Shown: in pieces, positions 36,519 through 46,280 of the stretch
How positions within the stretch are numbered: position 1 is the stretch's first letter
Layout: every line of letters starts with the position of its first letter
DNA from: JAFGXT01 sp963677165
Lineage (GTDB): Bacteria > Verrucomicrobiota > Lentisphaeria > Victivallales > SZUA-371
Direction: 5' to 3'
Assembly: GCA_963677165.2 (NCBI GenBank)
Contig: CAXXSX010000002.1
Span: forward strand, 1,178,001-1,242,000
Length of the DNA stretch: 64,000 nt
Notes under the pieces: model-generated
Database searches by the model: none
What the model saw: only the letters and a program-made list of their open reading frames with translations
Told to the model about the DNA's origin: nothing
Made by a program: the position numbers and the translations under genes

Positions 36519-38474
36519 CTATTTTTCTACAATATAAACCGGTTCCCGACCAATTGTTATTGATTTATTATCCTCTTTTGTTTGATTTATTCTTTCTCCT
36601 ATAAAATTATATATTTCTATTTTATTATTGCCAGTATATGAAAATTTTTTCTGAGCTCTTGCGCTGAAGTTTTTCAGCCAAAGGACCAATGTGTTATCAA
36701 ATCTGGCTCCTTCAAAACCATCCGGGAGGTTTACTTTGCTTACTTTTTTGCCTCTCAGCATCCTGACCATATTTGAGTATGCCAAAGAGGACAGCAGAAT
36801 CCGGTTGCCATATCGTGAATATAATTGTCCCGGGCCTTTAAAATGATGCTTTATGTAACATTGTACTCCATGGACTCTGTATGCAATAAATTTCTTGGCC
36901 AGCTCTGCGGCATACCCATATTCTGTAATTGCCCGGGAATCCCCTTCCGTTACCCATATTGGCTTCTTTATATTCATCTCCCGCATTATCGCCATAGCGT
37001 CAAAAAGCGTAGTATCGTCTCTCTGGCGAACGCCGACTCCCGCTCCGGTCGCGCGTCCTCTTTCTCCTTTACCGGACATTGCGCTGTTTGCTCTGCTGTA
37101 CGAGTGGATCGCTACCGCATTGAGCCTTTGGGCTTGTGTCTTCAGAATTTTTTCAAGATATTTTTCATCAATCATTCTGCTCATCGTCAAACCAGCATTC
37201 ATAATAAAAAAGTTTGGACTTACCCGTTTGAATTCCTCATATACCGCTTGATACACCTCACAATAATCTTCGCAGGTGCTGAACCAGTAACCATACCAGT
37301 CAACTTCATTGCCGGCCTCAATATAGCGAACGCCTGCGGCATGGAGCATTTTTGCCAGATGAGAGGAAAATGTTCTGAATGCGGTCATATTTGCGGGCTT
37401 TACCCGGTTGTCTTTAGCGAACCTTAACAGTTTATTGTAGGAAAACCAGGGAACTCTTCTTTTTAACTCTTCTTCTCCCGGAATAATAGACTTTGAAGCA
37501 TATTGTGCCGGTACTTTAATTGTAAATTGCGCCAGAATTTCAATATCATGTTCTTTTAACAGCTTCAGGGCCTGAGGAAGAGTTTCATGGTCATATTCTC
37601 CTTTTAAATTTTCCTTCCAGAATACGCCCATCCGCAAAATCCCCACACCAACATGATTCATAAGGTCAACTGCTTGTATTTTCTCCTGATCCGTTTTGTA
37701 GTACCAGGTAGCAAAATGCGGAGCATGCATACCAAAGAAAATGCGATCCGTTTCTGATTTTGCCCATCGCTTATTGCCTTCATCAAAAGCAATACGATGC
37801 ACCAGATAATGCCGTTTGCCTTCTCCACTGATGATGATCTCATATAAACCCGTTTCTCCCTTGAATATCCCAAAATCATAAATTTTTTCTTCCCCCGGCT
37901 TGAGTTCCATCATATAGGCTTTCTTTTGCTTTAAAACCTTATCCGGCTTCAGTATATTATTTATAGTGCAGGTAATTCTGCTTTTTGCATTTGAGTCGCT
38001 ATTGTTTTTTATCTTGATTTTGAGTGGTGCCGTTTCCCCCGGCTTGAAGAACGGCCAGATTTTATTATCAGGCAGTATTAATTCAGAAGCGACATCCTGA
38101 GTTTTTATAAGACGGAAATTCCTGATTTTATAATGAACGGTGTGGACACTTCCCAAATAAATTTTATTATCTTTGATTTTGGCCGGGGTCTTAAATTTTA
38201 TGATTTTTCTATACCAGCAGTCATATTTCATCGGACTGTATTTAAACATCTCTCCGCCGGCACAAAAAATCAACGCGGCATATGTTCCAGCATTCACACA
38301 TTTTAATTCAAACAACGCAAGATATGTTTGATTTGGTTCTACCGTAATACCGGAAACAATTTTTCCTTTGTGAAAACCTTCCCCATTTTCAATATCAATA
38401 TCTGCTCTTGTTGTTTCTGTCAGAAAAACCATGACCAAGAACAACATAATTGGATGTATTAGCAATTGTTTCAT
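36519..38474 (-). CDS. Secreted clan-A glycoside hydrolase
   Basis: 651 residues with a signal peptide (MKQLLIHPIMLFLVMVFLTETTRA, cut into segments here: hydrophobic core 8-18). After a 200-residue N-terminal beta region comes a TIM barrel (about 240-560) with VGILRMGVFW, acid/base Glu390 in AGNEVDWYG and nucleophile Glu510 in WVTEGD, as in GH39/GH5-like enzymes, then a short C-terminal beta domain. I prefer the ATG at 38474 over one 10 codons upstream because only the former gives a clean signal peptide. It follows the LacI gene and precedes pseudopilin copy 4. Exact GH family uncertain. Confidence 0.75.
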   Translation of the reverse strand: MKQLLIHPIMLFLVMVFLTETTRADIDIENGEGFHKGKIVSGITVEPNQTYLALFELKCVNAGTYAALIFCAGGEMFKYSPMKYDCWYRKIIKFKTPAKIKDNKIYLGSVHTVHYKIRNFRLIKTQDVASELILPDNKIWPFFKPGETAPLKIKIKNNSDSNAKSRITCTINNILKPDKVLKQKKAYMMELKPGEEKIYDFGIFKGETGLYEIIISGEGKRHYLVHRIAFDEGNKRWAKSETDRIFFGMHAPHFATWYYKTDQEKIQAVDLMNHVGVGILRMGVFWKENLKGEYDHETLPQALKLLKEHDIEILAQFTIKVPAQYASKSIIPGEEELKRRVPWFSYNKLLRFAKDNRVKPANMTAFRTFSSHLAKMLHAAGVRYIEAGNEVDWYGYWFSTCEDYCEVYQAVYEEFKRVSPNFFIMNAGLTMSRMIDEKYLEKILKTQAQRLNAVAIHSYSRANSAMSGKGERGRATGAGVGVRQRDDTTLFDAMAIMREMNIKKPIWVTEGDSRAITEYGYAAELAKKFIAYRVHGVQCYIKHHFKGPGQLYSRYGNRILLSSLAYSNMVRMLRGKKVSKVNLPDGFEGARFDNTLVLWLKNFSARAQKKFSYTGNNKIEIYNFIGERINQTKEDNKSITIGREPVYIVEK

Positions 38475-38529
38475 ATCTGTTCCGTTGTTATATTTTCGAG
38501 ACACCGGCAGGAAGCAATGTCATTAAAGT

Positions 38530-39561
38530 TTATAGTGTTTTAACTGAATTACGTTCTATGATAAAGGGTTCTTCTATGTAACGTGAAATTGCCTCCGTTT
38601 CCTTATTATTATTTTCAATACCACTAATAATCATATCGCATATTGCATTTGTATATGAATCGAGATTAAAGCTCGCAGTAGTCAGAGTTGGAGTCGTATA
38701 CTGGGCAATTTTAAAGTCACTCATACCAATCAGTGAAACGTCTTCCGGAACAGAAAAACCATGTTTATGCAGAATCTTCATAACACACGCGGCAGTAATA
38801 TCATTATGACAGCAAAACGCAGTCGGGCGATTTTTGCTGTGCATAAGAGCAATAAATTCTTCTTCATTGATCTTATCAATTTTGGGAATGTTGATGTTCC
38901 ATTCCTCTACGACGGGCAAACCATGCTCATGAATAGCATCCATATAACCGGAATGACGTGTTTTGGTCTCAAGCAGTAATTTGAATTCCGGCCTCATTTC
39001 TACCAGCCCAATTTTTTTATGCCCTTTTTTCACAAGATAATCGCAGGACAGACGGGCGGCAGCATAGCTGTTAATCTTCACATTATCAAGCGGCATATTT
39101 TCGATTACATCATAGGCGACAACATGTTTAAAATTTTCAAGCTGTCTGGCGATTAACTTATATTCTTCCATAAATCCCAAGGGCCCAATAACCAAAGCGT
39201 CAACATTCATTTGCGACAGGTATTCCAGCCCGCTGCCGATACTTTTTGAATCCGGCAGGCAGGAATAAATATTGGAATTATAATTGTGCTTGCGTAAATT
39301 GACCTGCAGCCTTTCCAGGATTTCGCAATACCACGGATCACTAAGAGGGCATTTTAATAATATTCCTATTACACGGGTTTTTCCCTTGGACAATGCCCGA
39401 GCCTGAAGATTCGGCCGATAGTTAAGTTCCAAGGCTATTTTCCGGATTCGCTCCTTCGTCGCCTGATTTACACGACAGTTTTTTTTGTTGTTTAGTACCA
39501 TCGACACACTGGCGGTACTAGTTTTTGCCATATAAGCAATATCTTTCAATGTAGTGGGCAT
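38530..39561 (-). CDS. LacI family transcriptional regulator (minus strand)
   Basis: 343 residues. N-terminal LacI helix-turn-helix (LKDIAYMAKTSTASVSMVLNN, about 4-24) and hinge (RALSKGKTRVIGILLKC), then a sugar-binding sensor domain with SLIGMSDF and the terminal PTLTTASFN. First gene of the minus-strand cassette with the clan-A hydrolase and pseudopilin copy 4. A 20-bp palindrome with a central CG lies 33 bp upstream of its start, so autoregulation is likely. Confidence 0.92.
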   Translation of the reverse strand: MPTTLKDIAYMAKTSTASVSMVLNNKKNCRVNQATKERIRKIALELNYRPNLQARALSKGKTRVIGILLKCPLSDPWYCEILERLQVNLRKHNYNSNIYSCLPDSKSIGSGLEYLSQMNVDALVIGPLGFMEEYKLIARQLENFKHVVAYDVIENMPLDNVKINSYAAARLSCDYLVKKGHKKIGLVEMRPEFKLLLETKTRHSGYMDAIHEHGLPVVEEWNINIPKIDKINEEEFIALMHSKNRPTAFCCHNDITAACVMKILHKHGFSVPEDVSLIGMSDFKIAQYTTPTLTTASFNLDSYTNAICDMIISGIENNNKETEAISRYIEEPFIIERNSVKTL

Positions 39562-39593
39562 TATCTTCTCTTTATTGTCAATATTACGAACTA

Positions 39594-39613
39594 TTGGTAA
39601 AGCGATTAACCAA
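39594..39613. promoter_or_regulatory. LacI-type operator, site 1
   Basis: TTGGTAAAGCGATTAACCAA is a near-palindrome with central CG, the usual form of LacI-family operators. It lies 33 bp from the minus-strand LacI start. Confidence 0.7.
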
Positions 39614-39683
39614 GTTAATTATATAACAATAAATCCACATAGTCAATAGTTTTTTCATATATATTATTATTTTAATTATATAT

Positions 39684-39703
39684 TTGGTAAAACGCATAAC
39701 CAA
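39684..39703. promoter_or_regulatory. LacI-type operator, site 2
   Basis: TTGGTAAAACGCATAACCAA matches site 1 at 17 of 20 positions and lies exactly 90 bp away centre to centre, a spacing compatible with looping or paired repression. Confidence 0.7.
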
Positions 39704-39793
39704 ATAAAGGAAGATGCCGTTGAAGGCAACGGTAAAATCGTCAAGTCCGGCAGTTGTAAAGAACTGTTGTCTCGCTATAGAACTCGCAGAGAA

Positions 39794-39819
39794 TGTAATA
39801 AATTTAAATTTATTTCACA
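39794..39819. promoter_or_regulatory. 26-bp A/T palindrome, upstream operator of second LacI
   Basis: TGTAATAAATTT followed by AAATTTATTTCACA, almost symmetric. A second, similar site begins 46 bp downstream. It differs wholly from the TTGGT sites, so it probably serves the other LacI-type regulator. Confidence 0.55.
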
Positions 39820-39827
39820 AACAGCAG

Positions 39828-39856
39828 TTGACAAGTTGATGTAATATATTTATATT
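39828..39856 (+). promoter_or_regulatory. Promoter of the second LacI gene
   Basis: TTGACA (39828-39833), a 17-bp spacer and TATATT (39851-39856). The downstream 26-bp palindrome covers the -10 box, so binding there would block transcription. Confidence 0.6.
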
Positions 39857-39865
39857 TATTACACA
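39840..39865. promoter_or_regulatory. 26-bp A/T palindrome, promoter-overlapping operator
   Basis: TGTAATATATTT then ATATTTATTACACA, the same design as the site at 39794, with TGT/ACA ends. It overlaps the -10 box and likely start site of the LacI gene at 39894. Confidence 0.55.
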
Positions 39866-39893
39866 AGCTTATTGCAGCGAAGGAAGTTTTACA

Positions 39894-40919
39894 ATGAATA
39901 TTTATGAGATTGCCAATATCGCAGATGTTAGTACGGCAACTGTTTCAAGATACATTAACGGAAACAGTAAAGTGTCGCCACAAACAGCGGCCAAAATAAA
40001 GCAATCAATGGATAAATTAGGATATAAACCCAAGATTCGTCGTCCCGGGAGAAAGACTCAAGATCGAATAGGGATAAAAACAGGGATAATTTTATTTCTA
40101 TCCATAGGAAAAATAGAGTCCTATAAAATGATTAGTTATTTGTCCGCATATCCTATGTTGCTTATGGGACTGCAAAAAACGTTATTTGAACAAGATATGT
40201 CAATAATGTTTGCCCATACCAGTGGGCGGGATGAAGATATACCAGAGATGCTGGATCAAAAATTTTGCGATGGAGTTATTGTTTTTGGCCGGGAATTTCA
40301 GTTAGGAAAGCGAATTCTGAAAAAGTTAAGATGCATGCCGACGGTATGGAGTGGAGGCCATGCATTTGATGAGCGCCTGATTAATTTTGATCAGGTAATC
40401 TATAATAATATACATGTTGGCAAAATCGCGGCAAAATACTTTATAGAAAAACACCACAAAAAAGTTGTTTTTTTTCAGCGGCAAAGAACCAATGGCGTTT
40501 TTTGTGAACGCAGTCAAAGCTTTAAAGAATATTGTGAGAAGCACAAAGTCGATATAAATGTAATAATATGTTCAGACGATAACAGTTCCTGTTTTTCCAG
40601 GTCTGCCAAAGAAGCGGCGGATATTTTCCTCTCCAATTACAAAAATGCAACAGGGGCATTTTTCCAGTCTGATGACTTTATGCTGGGCGTTTGCACGAGG
40701 TTGCAGATCAGCGGTTTTGATATCAATAAACTTGATATAGTCGGTTGTAACAATGAAAGAGAATTTCTTGAACACTTTGACTCTGTTCCTGCTTCTGTTG
40801 ATATCTGCCTGGAAAAACTTGGCGTTATCTCCGCACAAAGAATTCTGGAACGAATTAGGTCAAAAAATCAACTTGAAGCAGAAGTAATCGAGATGGAACC
40901 AAAACTTGTAAAACAATGA
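39894..40919 (+). CDS. LacI family transcriptional regulator (plus strand)
   Basis: 341 residues. N-terminal helix-turn-helix (IYEIANIADVSTATVSRYING, about 3-23), hinge region, and a sensor domain with FQSDDFMLGVCTRL and IVGCNNEREF. GGAAG precedes the ATG. It is 29 bp ahead of pseudopilin copy 5, and so heads the cassette pseudopilin - heparinase-like lyase - Na+ symporter. Its own promoter contains palindromes suggesting autorepression. Confidence 0.92.
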   Translation: MNIYEIANIADVSTATVSRYINGNSKVSPQTAAKIKQSMDKLGYKPKIRRPGRKTQDRIGIKTGIILFLSIGKIESYKMISYLSAYPMLLMGLQKTLFEQDMSIMFAHTSGRDEDIPEMLDQKFCDGVIVFGREFQLGKRILKKLRCMPTVWSGGHAFDERLINFDQVIYNNIHVGKIAAKYFIEKHHKKVVFFQRQRTNGVFCERSQSFKEYCEKHKVDINVIICSDDNSSCFSRSAKEAADIFLSNYKNATGAFFQSDDFMLGVCTRLQISGFDINKLDIVGCNNEREFLEHFDSVPASVDICLEKLGVISAQRILERIRSKNQLEAEVIEMEPKLVKQ

Positions 40920-40948
40920 TCAATAATATATGATATGGAGAATTTATT

Positions 40949-41680
40949 ATGTTAAAAAGATTCACACTCATAGAACTCCTTGTTGTTATAGCTATTATAG
41001 CTATTCTTGCGGCAATGCTTTTGCCCGCCTTAAATTCTGCCCGAGACAGAGCAAAATCTATATCCTGTGTAAATAACCAAAAGCAACTTGGGCTGGCAGT
41101 ACAATCGTATTTAGGCAGCTATAATGACTACTTTCCTGCATTACGTGAAGGTCCAACATCCTCCAGTCCATTATGGAATGCGGTCATGTTAAGAGAAAAA
41201 TTCACAACCGCACAGGTTCTTTTCTGCCCGTCCAAAACAACAGGGGAGTATAATGTTACGCGAGTGAACAGCGTTATAAGCAGCGGCAGCTGGTCCAGCT
41301 CTGTATTTAATTATATTAGTTACGGCACAAATTATCGCTTTATTACAGGCGGCAGTGGTATTGGAGAAGGAAACTATGAATCAGCAAAAATAAGCCGACT
41401 CAAAAATCCCTCTGAAATCGTTTTTGCGGCGGATACATTCTGCGGAGCTTTACCCAAAGAGGGCTATGCATATTTAATGAGTTATCATCCGTCGGGTGGA
41501 ATGACCGGATATAGCGGCTATCTTGATGCCAGACATACGAAATCCTTTAATGTATTATGGTGCGACGGTCATGTGACTACAGAAAAAGTGAAGAGTACGC
41601 AACTTCCATATGACGGTAAATTTCAAAATGGATACTCTCAGCAAAGTTCTTCAGGCCTGAGTCTTTGGGACAGGAAATAA
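40949..41680 (+). CDS. Pseudopilin-like protein (copy 5)
   Basis: 243 residues. Leader MLKR, then FTLIELLVVIAIIAILAAM, linker PALNSARDRAKSISCVNN, and VLWCDGHVTTEK at the C-terminus. Downstream of a LacI gene, 26 bp before the lyase gene. Residue before Phe is Arg. Confidence 0.87.
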   Translation: MLKRFTLIELLVVIAIIAILAAMLLPALNSARDRAKSISCVNNQKQLGLAVQSYLGSYNDYFPALREGPTSSSPLWNAVMLREKFTTAQVLFCPSKTTGEYNVTRVNSVISSGSWSSSVFNYISYGTNYRFITGGSGIGEGNYESAKISRLKNPSEIVFAADTFCGALPKEGYAYLMSYHPSGGMTGYSGYLDARHTKSFNVLWCDGHVTTEKVKSTQLPYDGKFQNGYSQQSSSGLSLWDRK

Positions 41681-41706
41681 GCACAAAAATAAAAGGATAT
41701 CATGTT

Positions 41707-44037
41707 ATGCTGAAGTATTTGAATTATTTGACCGTGCTTCTTTTCACCGCAAATATTGGCTTTGCTGAAAAAGCAGATGACGTCAGAAAATGGCAGTTTC
41801 AGTCAGGGGATGGATGTAGTGTTGTTATAGAAAATGGTAGCCTTATTCTGGAAGATAGTTCCATAAAGGCAAGTGCGGCAGCATTCAGTAAATCAGTCAA
41901 AACGGAAAAAGTTGCGGCTTATGCAGTTGCATTTGACTACTATGTAAGATCCAGCAATAAAAAATCTCCGATCGGAGGCATTTTCATAAAATGTTATGAC
42001 AACTCCGGAAAAATAATTAAACAGACATCTGCTTATCATCTCTATAATACAGAGCAATATAAGCAGAAAACTCTTATATGTAAACTTTCTCCCGAAACAA
42101 CAAAACTGAATGTTATAGTCAGGACGTATCTTTCTGCAACAGGAAAGATCTACTTAAAAAATCTTAAATTCCAAAAGCTGAATGACGTAAAAGCAATTCA
42201 GGATTTATCAGAAAAGACGGTTAAGATTTCGCAACGTATGTTTCCAGAACCATGTGAGGACCAGATCAAACTGTTAGCAAAATCTCTGAACGATTCTCCG
42301 TTTCAAGTATCTCCTCCAGTGTCAGATCGTCAGTACTGGAATCATGCCGCAAAGATAATCCCGGAGACAGATAAGTTGATTGAAAAGGCAGAAAATATGA
42401 CAAAAGCTCCTTTTCCTGAATTAAATGACGAACTCTATCTGGAATATTTCAGAAAAGGCACCAGAAGCTATAGAGAATCATTCCATGCGAGAACTAAAAT
42501 ATTGCAGACTCTGGTTTTGGCCGAATGTTTTGAAGGGAAAGGCCGTTTCCTAAAAAAAATAGAAACATATCTAGATGCGATATTAAGGGAAAGGACCTGG
42601 GTTCTTCCAGCCCATGATAAAGGAGGAGTCAATTTTAAAGGAACCGAAATTACCGTAGATTTGGGCGCCGCAGCCCGAGCAAGCCTGGTTACCGCAATAA
42701 GAACTGTTCTTGCTTCGAAACTGAGTAGCCAGATAAACGATAAAATTGTTACTGAAGTATATCGCAGAGTTCTTCTCCCATATCTAAAACGCATAAAAAG
42801 CGGAGACAAGTCGGGTGGCTTTTTCTGGATAACGGCCAATTTCAATTGGAATGCATTTTGTTCATCAAATATTGCATATTGCGCTGCCAGCCTGCCGGAT
42901 ATAAAAAATCTCAAAAATTACATTATTGCCGCGGCATTGAACAGCAGCAAATATTTTCTGGCGGGTTTTCCGGAAGACGGCTATTGCAGCGAAGGGATTG
43001 GCTATTGGAGCTATGGTTTTGGAAACTACTTGTTAATGGCAGAGGTTCTTTTTCGTTACTCTAAAGGAAAAATTAATCTTTTCGAGCGCAAGGATGTAAA
43101 AACGATCGCTGGCTTTGGAAGAAATATGGAACTGCACGACAATGTATATCCAGCCTTTTCCGATTGTCCGCTGGAAATAAAAATAAAGCCTTTTGTACTG
43201 TCTGTCATATCCAGCCGGATTAGACGTGTCCCATTGCCACAGAAAGATTTATTTCGAGGAACCTTGCCACAAATTCTATGCTCATTAAGCTTTTTTATAG
43301 ACAGTAAAAAAGAAAAAAAAGAAATAGATGCATTACCGTTGCTCTCCTGGTTTAAAACCTCTGGTGTCCTGATTGTAAGGGATATAGACAATCGTTTCAG
43401 CCTGGCGGTCAAAGCCGGTCATAATAATGAATACCATAACCATAATGATATTGGCAGCTATGTATTACTATCGCAAGATATGCTGGTTAATTGTGACCCT
43501 GGCCTGGAAGTATACACGAACAGAACGTTCAGCAAGCACCGATATGAAAGCAATTTGTTAAATTCATGGGGACATGCGGTCCCGATTGTTGCGGATAAAA
43601 TGCAGGGTACAGGAAAAAGGTTTAAGGGAAAGATATTGTCCTATACTTCGACCAATGATGCTGATACCATAATCATCGATTTAAAAACGGCATATCAAGT
43701 TGCAGCCCTTGAAGTTCTGCAAAGAAAAATTGTTTTCGATCGCAAGAAAAAAACGGTCAGCATTTGCGACAAGGTAAATTTTTCATCACCACAAAAATTT
43801 GGAACGGCATTAGTGACTTATGAAAGTTTTGACATCGTTGGAAAAGATAAAATTATTATGAAAAAGAATGACAGAAGTATAGATGTCAATATTTCCGCCA
43901 CAGGTGGAACCACTCATCTAGAAAGTGAAGTGATCAATGAAAATCCGGCATATTTAAACAAAAGACCTTCTCGCATAGGAATTAACTTTACAGCTCCCGT
44001 CAAAGAAGCAATTATCACTGTAACATACCATCTATAA
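41707..44037 (+). CDS. Secreted heparinase II/III-like polysaccharide lyase
   Basis: 776 residues. Signal peptide about 1-19 (YLTVLLFTANIGFA). A jelly-roll-like N-terminal domain (about 22-155) is followed by an alpha/alpha toroid (about 210-480) and a heparinase II/III beta domain with AGHNNEYHNHNDIGSYVL (about 565-585), the Asn/His-rich active-site strand. The ATG at 41707 has AAGGAT upstream; the frame is open 14 codons further but those overlap the pseudopilin. The adjacent symporter may take up the unsaturated products. Confidence 0.8.
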   Translation: MLKYLNYLTVLLFTANIGFAEKADDVRKWQFQSGDGCSVVIENGSLILEDSSIKASAAAFSKSVKTEKVAAYAVAFDYYVRSSNKKSPIGGIFIKCYDNSGKIIKQTSAYHLYNTEQYKQKTLICKLSPETTKLNVIVRTYLSATGKIYLKNLKFQKLNDVKAIQDLSEKTVKISQRMFPEPCEDQIKLLAKSLNDSPFQVSPPVSDRQYWNHAAKIIPETDKLIEKAENMTKAPFPELNDELYLEYFRKGTRSYRESFHARTKILQTLVLAECFEGKGRFLKKIETYLDAILRERTWVLPAHDKGGVNFKGTEITVDLGAAARASLVTAIRTVLASKLSSQINDKIVTEVYRRVLLPYLKRIKSGDKSGGFFWITANFNWNAFCSSNIAYCAASLPDIKNLKNYIIAAALNSSKYFLAGFPEDGYCSEGIGYWSYGFGNYLLMAEVLFRYSKGKINLFERKDVKTIAGFGRNMELHDNVYPAFSDCPLEIKIKPFVLSVISSRIRRVPLPQKDLFRGTLPQILCSLSFFIDSKKEKKEIDALPLLSWFKTSGVLIVRDIDNRFSLAVKAGHNNEYHNHNDIGSYVLLSQDMLVNCDPGLEVYTNRTFSKHRYESNLLNSWGHAVPIVADKMQGTGKRFKGKILSYTSTNDADTIIIDLKTAYQVAALEVLQRKIVFDRKKKTVSICDKVNFSSPQKFGTALVTYESFDIVGKDKIIMKKNDRSIDVNISATGGTTHLESEVINENPAYLNKRPSRIGINFTAPVKEAIITVTYHL

Positions 44038-44109
44038 ATCATACCACAGAACATAAGGGGTTCCTGAGATTGGGAACCCTCAATACAAACCACGAGGATT
44101 ATATTAAGA

Positions 44110-46218
44110 ATGCTGTCAGTCTATGATTATGCCGTTATCGTATTTTATTTTATTTTTGTGATGTCTCTGGGATTTGTATTCAAGAGATTTAACAAGGGAG
44201 CAAAAGACTATTTTGCGGGGGGCCAAAGAATGTGCTGGTGGCTGTTGGGCGGTAGTTTATTTATCTCGAATTTCAGCTGCTGGACATTTACCGGAGCCGC
44301 GGGGATAGCATACAAATACGGTATCTTGATTATGTATGTATACGTCATGGATGTAATCGGGTACATTATTGGATATGTCTTTTTTGCAACCCGTCTGCGA
44401 CAGATGAGACTGATTACAGCCATAGATGGTGTTCGTCGCCGTTTTGGCAAGGTAAGTGAACAGTTCTTTAACTGGTTGAATATCATCAGTGCTCCTTTGA
44501 CCGGTGGAGTCTGGCTTTTTGGGCTGGCTGTTATTCTTACATCAATTTTCACAAACAATACAGATCTGAAATCTATACCTTCCCAGGAAAAAATTAATGC
44601 TATCTTTTCAACGATAGATAATTTGAATTTAAGTAGACTGGAAAAATCGAAAAAGGCAAATACTGATAAGGATATAAAGATTATAGACACACTGAAAAAG
44701 GAATTTCTAAAAGAAAAAAAACTCAACCATGAGAAATGGGTTTCTCTGTTGAAATCTGTAGTCTCATTAGAAGAATATTTTCCGGAAATAAAGGTTGCTT
44801 CTAACTCTAAAGGTTATGCCGCTGATCTTAATGAAATTGTAATAAAACAAAAAAATCTTGCCTGTAGAAGAAACTGGATTATTATCCTGACAGGAATTAC
44901 AGTTTTGATTATGGCAATGTTGGGCGGAAACTGGGCTGTGGCAGCCAGTGATTTCATACAATTGATGTTATTAATGACTATTACGGTAGCAACCGCACTC
45001 CTGGCTTTGTATAAAATTGGTGGCATCGAAGCTTTTTATCATCAGTTACCGAATAATTTCTTTCAAGTGTTTTATCCGTTAGGCTCTATAAAATATGACT
45101 GGTTATTTCTTATCTCAATGATTTTGGGTTCCATCTTGTTGCGCAACAATATTATAACGGCATCCAAATATATTGCGGCAAAGGATTCAGAACATGCTAG
45201 AAAATCAACATTGATTCCGCTTATCGGTTATGCATTGTTTCCATTGCTGTGGTTTATTCCTGTATGGGCCGCTCCAACCTTGGTTCCGACTCTGATGAAT
45301 GACTATAAAGGGGTACTAAGTCATCCTGAAGAAATGTCATACATTGTAACCGCGATGAAGATTTTACCGCAAGGACTGCTTGGCCTGCTGGTTGTTGGAC
45401 TTTTTGCTGCCACAATGTCAAGTATGGATAGTGCGTTTAATAAAAATGCCGGATACATTGTTTGTAACTTCTACCGTGATATTTTGCGCCCTCAGGCATC
45501 AGATAAAGAGCTTTATCTGGCAGGACAGATTGCCACAGCACTTTCAGGCGTATGTGTAATTGGAGTTGCCTGGCTTCTGGCAAATGTCGGAAAAATATCC
45601 ATATTCGATTCATATCTTTATTTCGGAGCTTATTTGGGCAGCGGCGCAGCAGTTGCCTTTCTGCTTGGAATGTTCGTCAAAAAAACGCCTCCGTGGATTG
45701 CCTGGGGAACAGCTTTGTTTTCTATGATACTTTCATTTCTATTATTTGCAGTTCTTCGCTGGGATTCCACTGCAGAAATAATCCGCCCAGTCATAAAAGG
45801 AACATTTCTTTCCGAAATATATGAATATATTCTGACCAATCCGTTTTTTATGACTAATATGATCGTAACTCCAATATGTATTGTTATATTCTTTCTTTCA
45901 AGGTATGCCTTCAAATTAGAAAAGGACTCAAAATATATTGCTGAAGTAAATCAATTGTTCAGGGATATGAGAACTCCTGTGGATTTTGACAAAGAAATCG
46001 GAGCGGAAAACGACAACAGCAGCCAACAGGCAAAAACTCTTGGCATATTATCGATCATATACGGTGCATTTATTTTACTGCTGGTATTTGTTCCGAATCC
46101 TCCGGAAGGTAGACTTGCGGTGCTAGGTTGCGCAATCGTTATGCTGGGAATAGGATTTTTCCTCTGGTTGAAGGGCAAAGCCTCAAGCAGAAAGGTTAAG
46201 GACTATATCAATTCGTAA
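44110..46218 (+). CDS. Sodium:solute symporter family protein with extra soluble insert
   Basis: 702 residues of the SSS family (SGLT/PutP type), a sodium-coupled uptake carrier. Conserved stretches: YFAGGQRMCWWLLGGSLF, SNFSCWTFTGAAGIAYKYG, and ATMSSMDSAFNKNAGYIVCNFYRDI. About 14 hydrophobic segments. Between residues 149 and 254 there is a charged, helical insert of about 105 residues not usual in this family, before LGGNWAVAASDFIQ. Placed 72 bp after the lyase, it probably imports the sugars released. Confidence 0.88.
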   Translation: MLSVYDYAVIVFYFIFVMSLGFVFKRFNKGAKDYFAGGQRMCWWLLGGSLFISNFSCWTFTGAAGIAYKYGILIMYVYVMDVIGYIIGYVFFATRLRQMRLITAIDGVRRRFGKVSEQFFNWLNIISAPLTGGVWLFGLAVILTSIFTNNTDLKSIPSQEKINAIFSTIDNLNLSRLEKSKKANTDKDIKIIDTLKKEFLKEKKLNHEKWVSLLKSVVSLEEYFPEIKVASNSKGYAADLNEIVIKQKNLACRRNWIIILTGITVLIMAMLGGNWAVAASDFIQLMLLMTITVATALLALYKIGGIEAFYHQLPNNFFQVFYPLGSIKYDWLFLISMILGSILLRNNIITASKYIAAKDSEHARKSTLIPLIGYALFPLLWFIPVWAAPTLVPTLMNDYKGVLSHPEEMSYIVTAMKILPQGLLGLLVVGLFAATMSSMDSAFNKNAGYIVCNFYRDILRPQASDKELYLAGQIATALSGVCVIGVAWLLANVGKISIFDSYLYFGAYLGSGAAVAFLLGMFVKKTPPWIAWGTALFSMILSFLLFAVLRWDSTAEIIRPVIKGTFLSEIYEYILTNPFFMTNMIVTPICIVIFFLSRYAFKLEKDSKYIAEVNQLFRDMRTPVDFDKEIGAENDNSSQQAKTLGILSIIYGAFILLLVFVPNPPEGRLAVLGCAIVMLGIGFFLWLKGKASSRKVKDYINS

Positions 46219-46280
46219 TAATTGAGTATAACTATTCCCTGCTTAATAATCCCAAAGATCAGGCGAAGACGATTAATACC

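Larger units (their letters stand above)
39562..39893. promoter_or_regulatory. Divergent LacI-LacI control region
   Basis: 332 bp between two divergent LacI-type genes. It holds two 20-bp and two 26-bp palindromic sites and a recognisable promoter, annotated separately. No gene. Confidence 0.75.
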
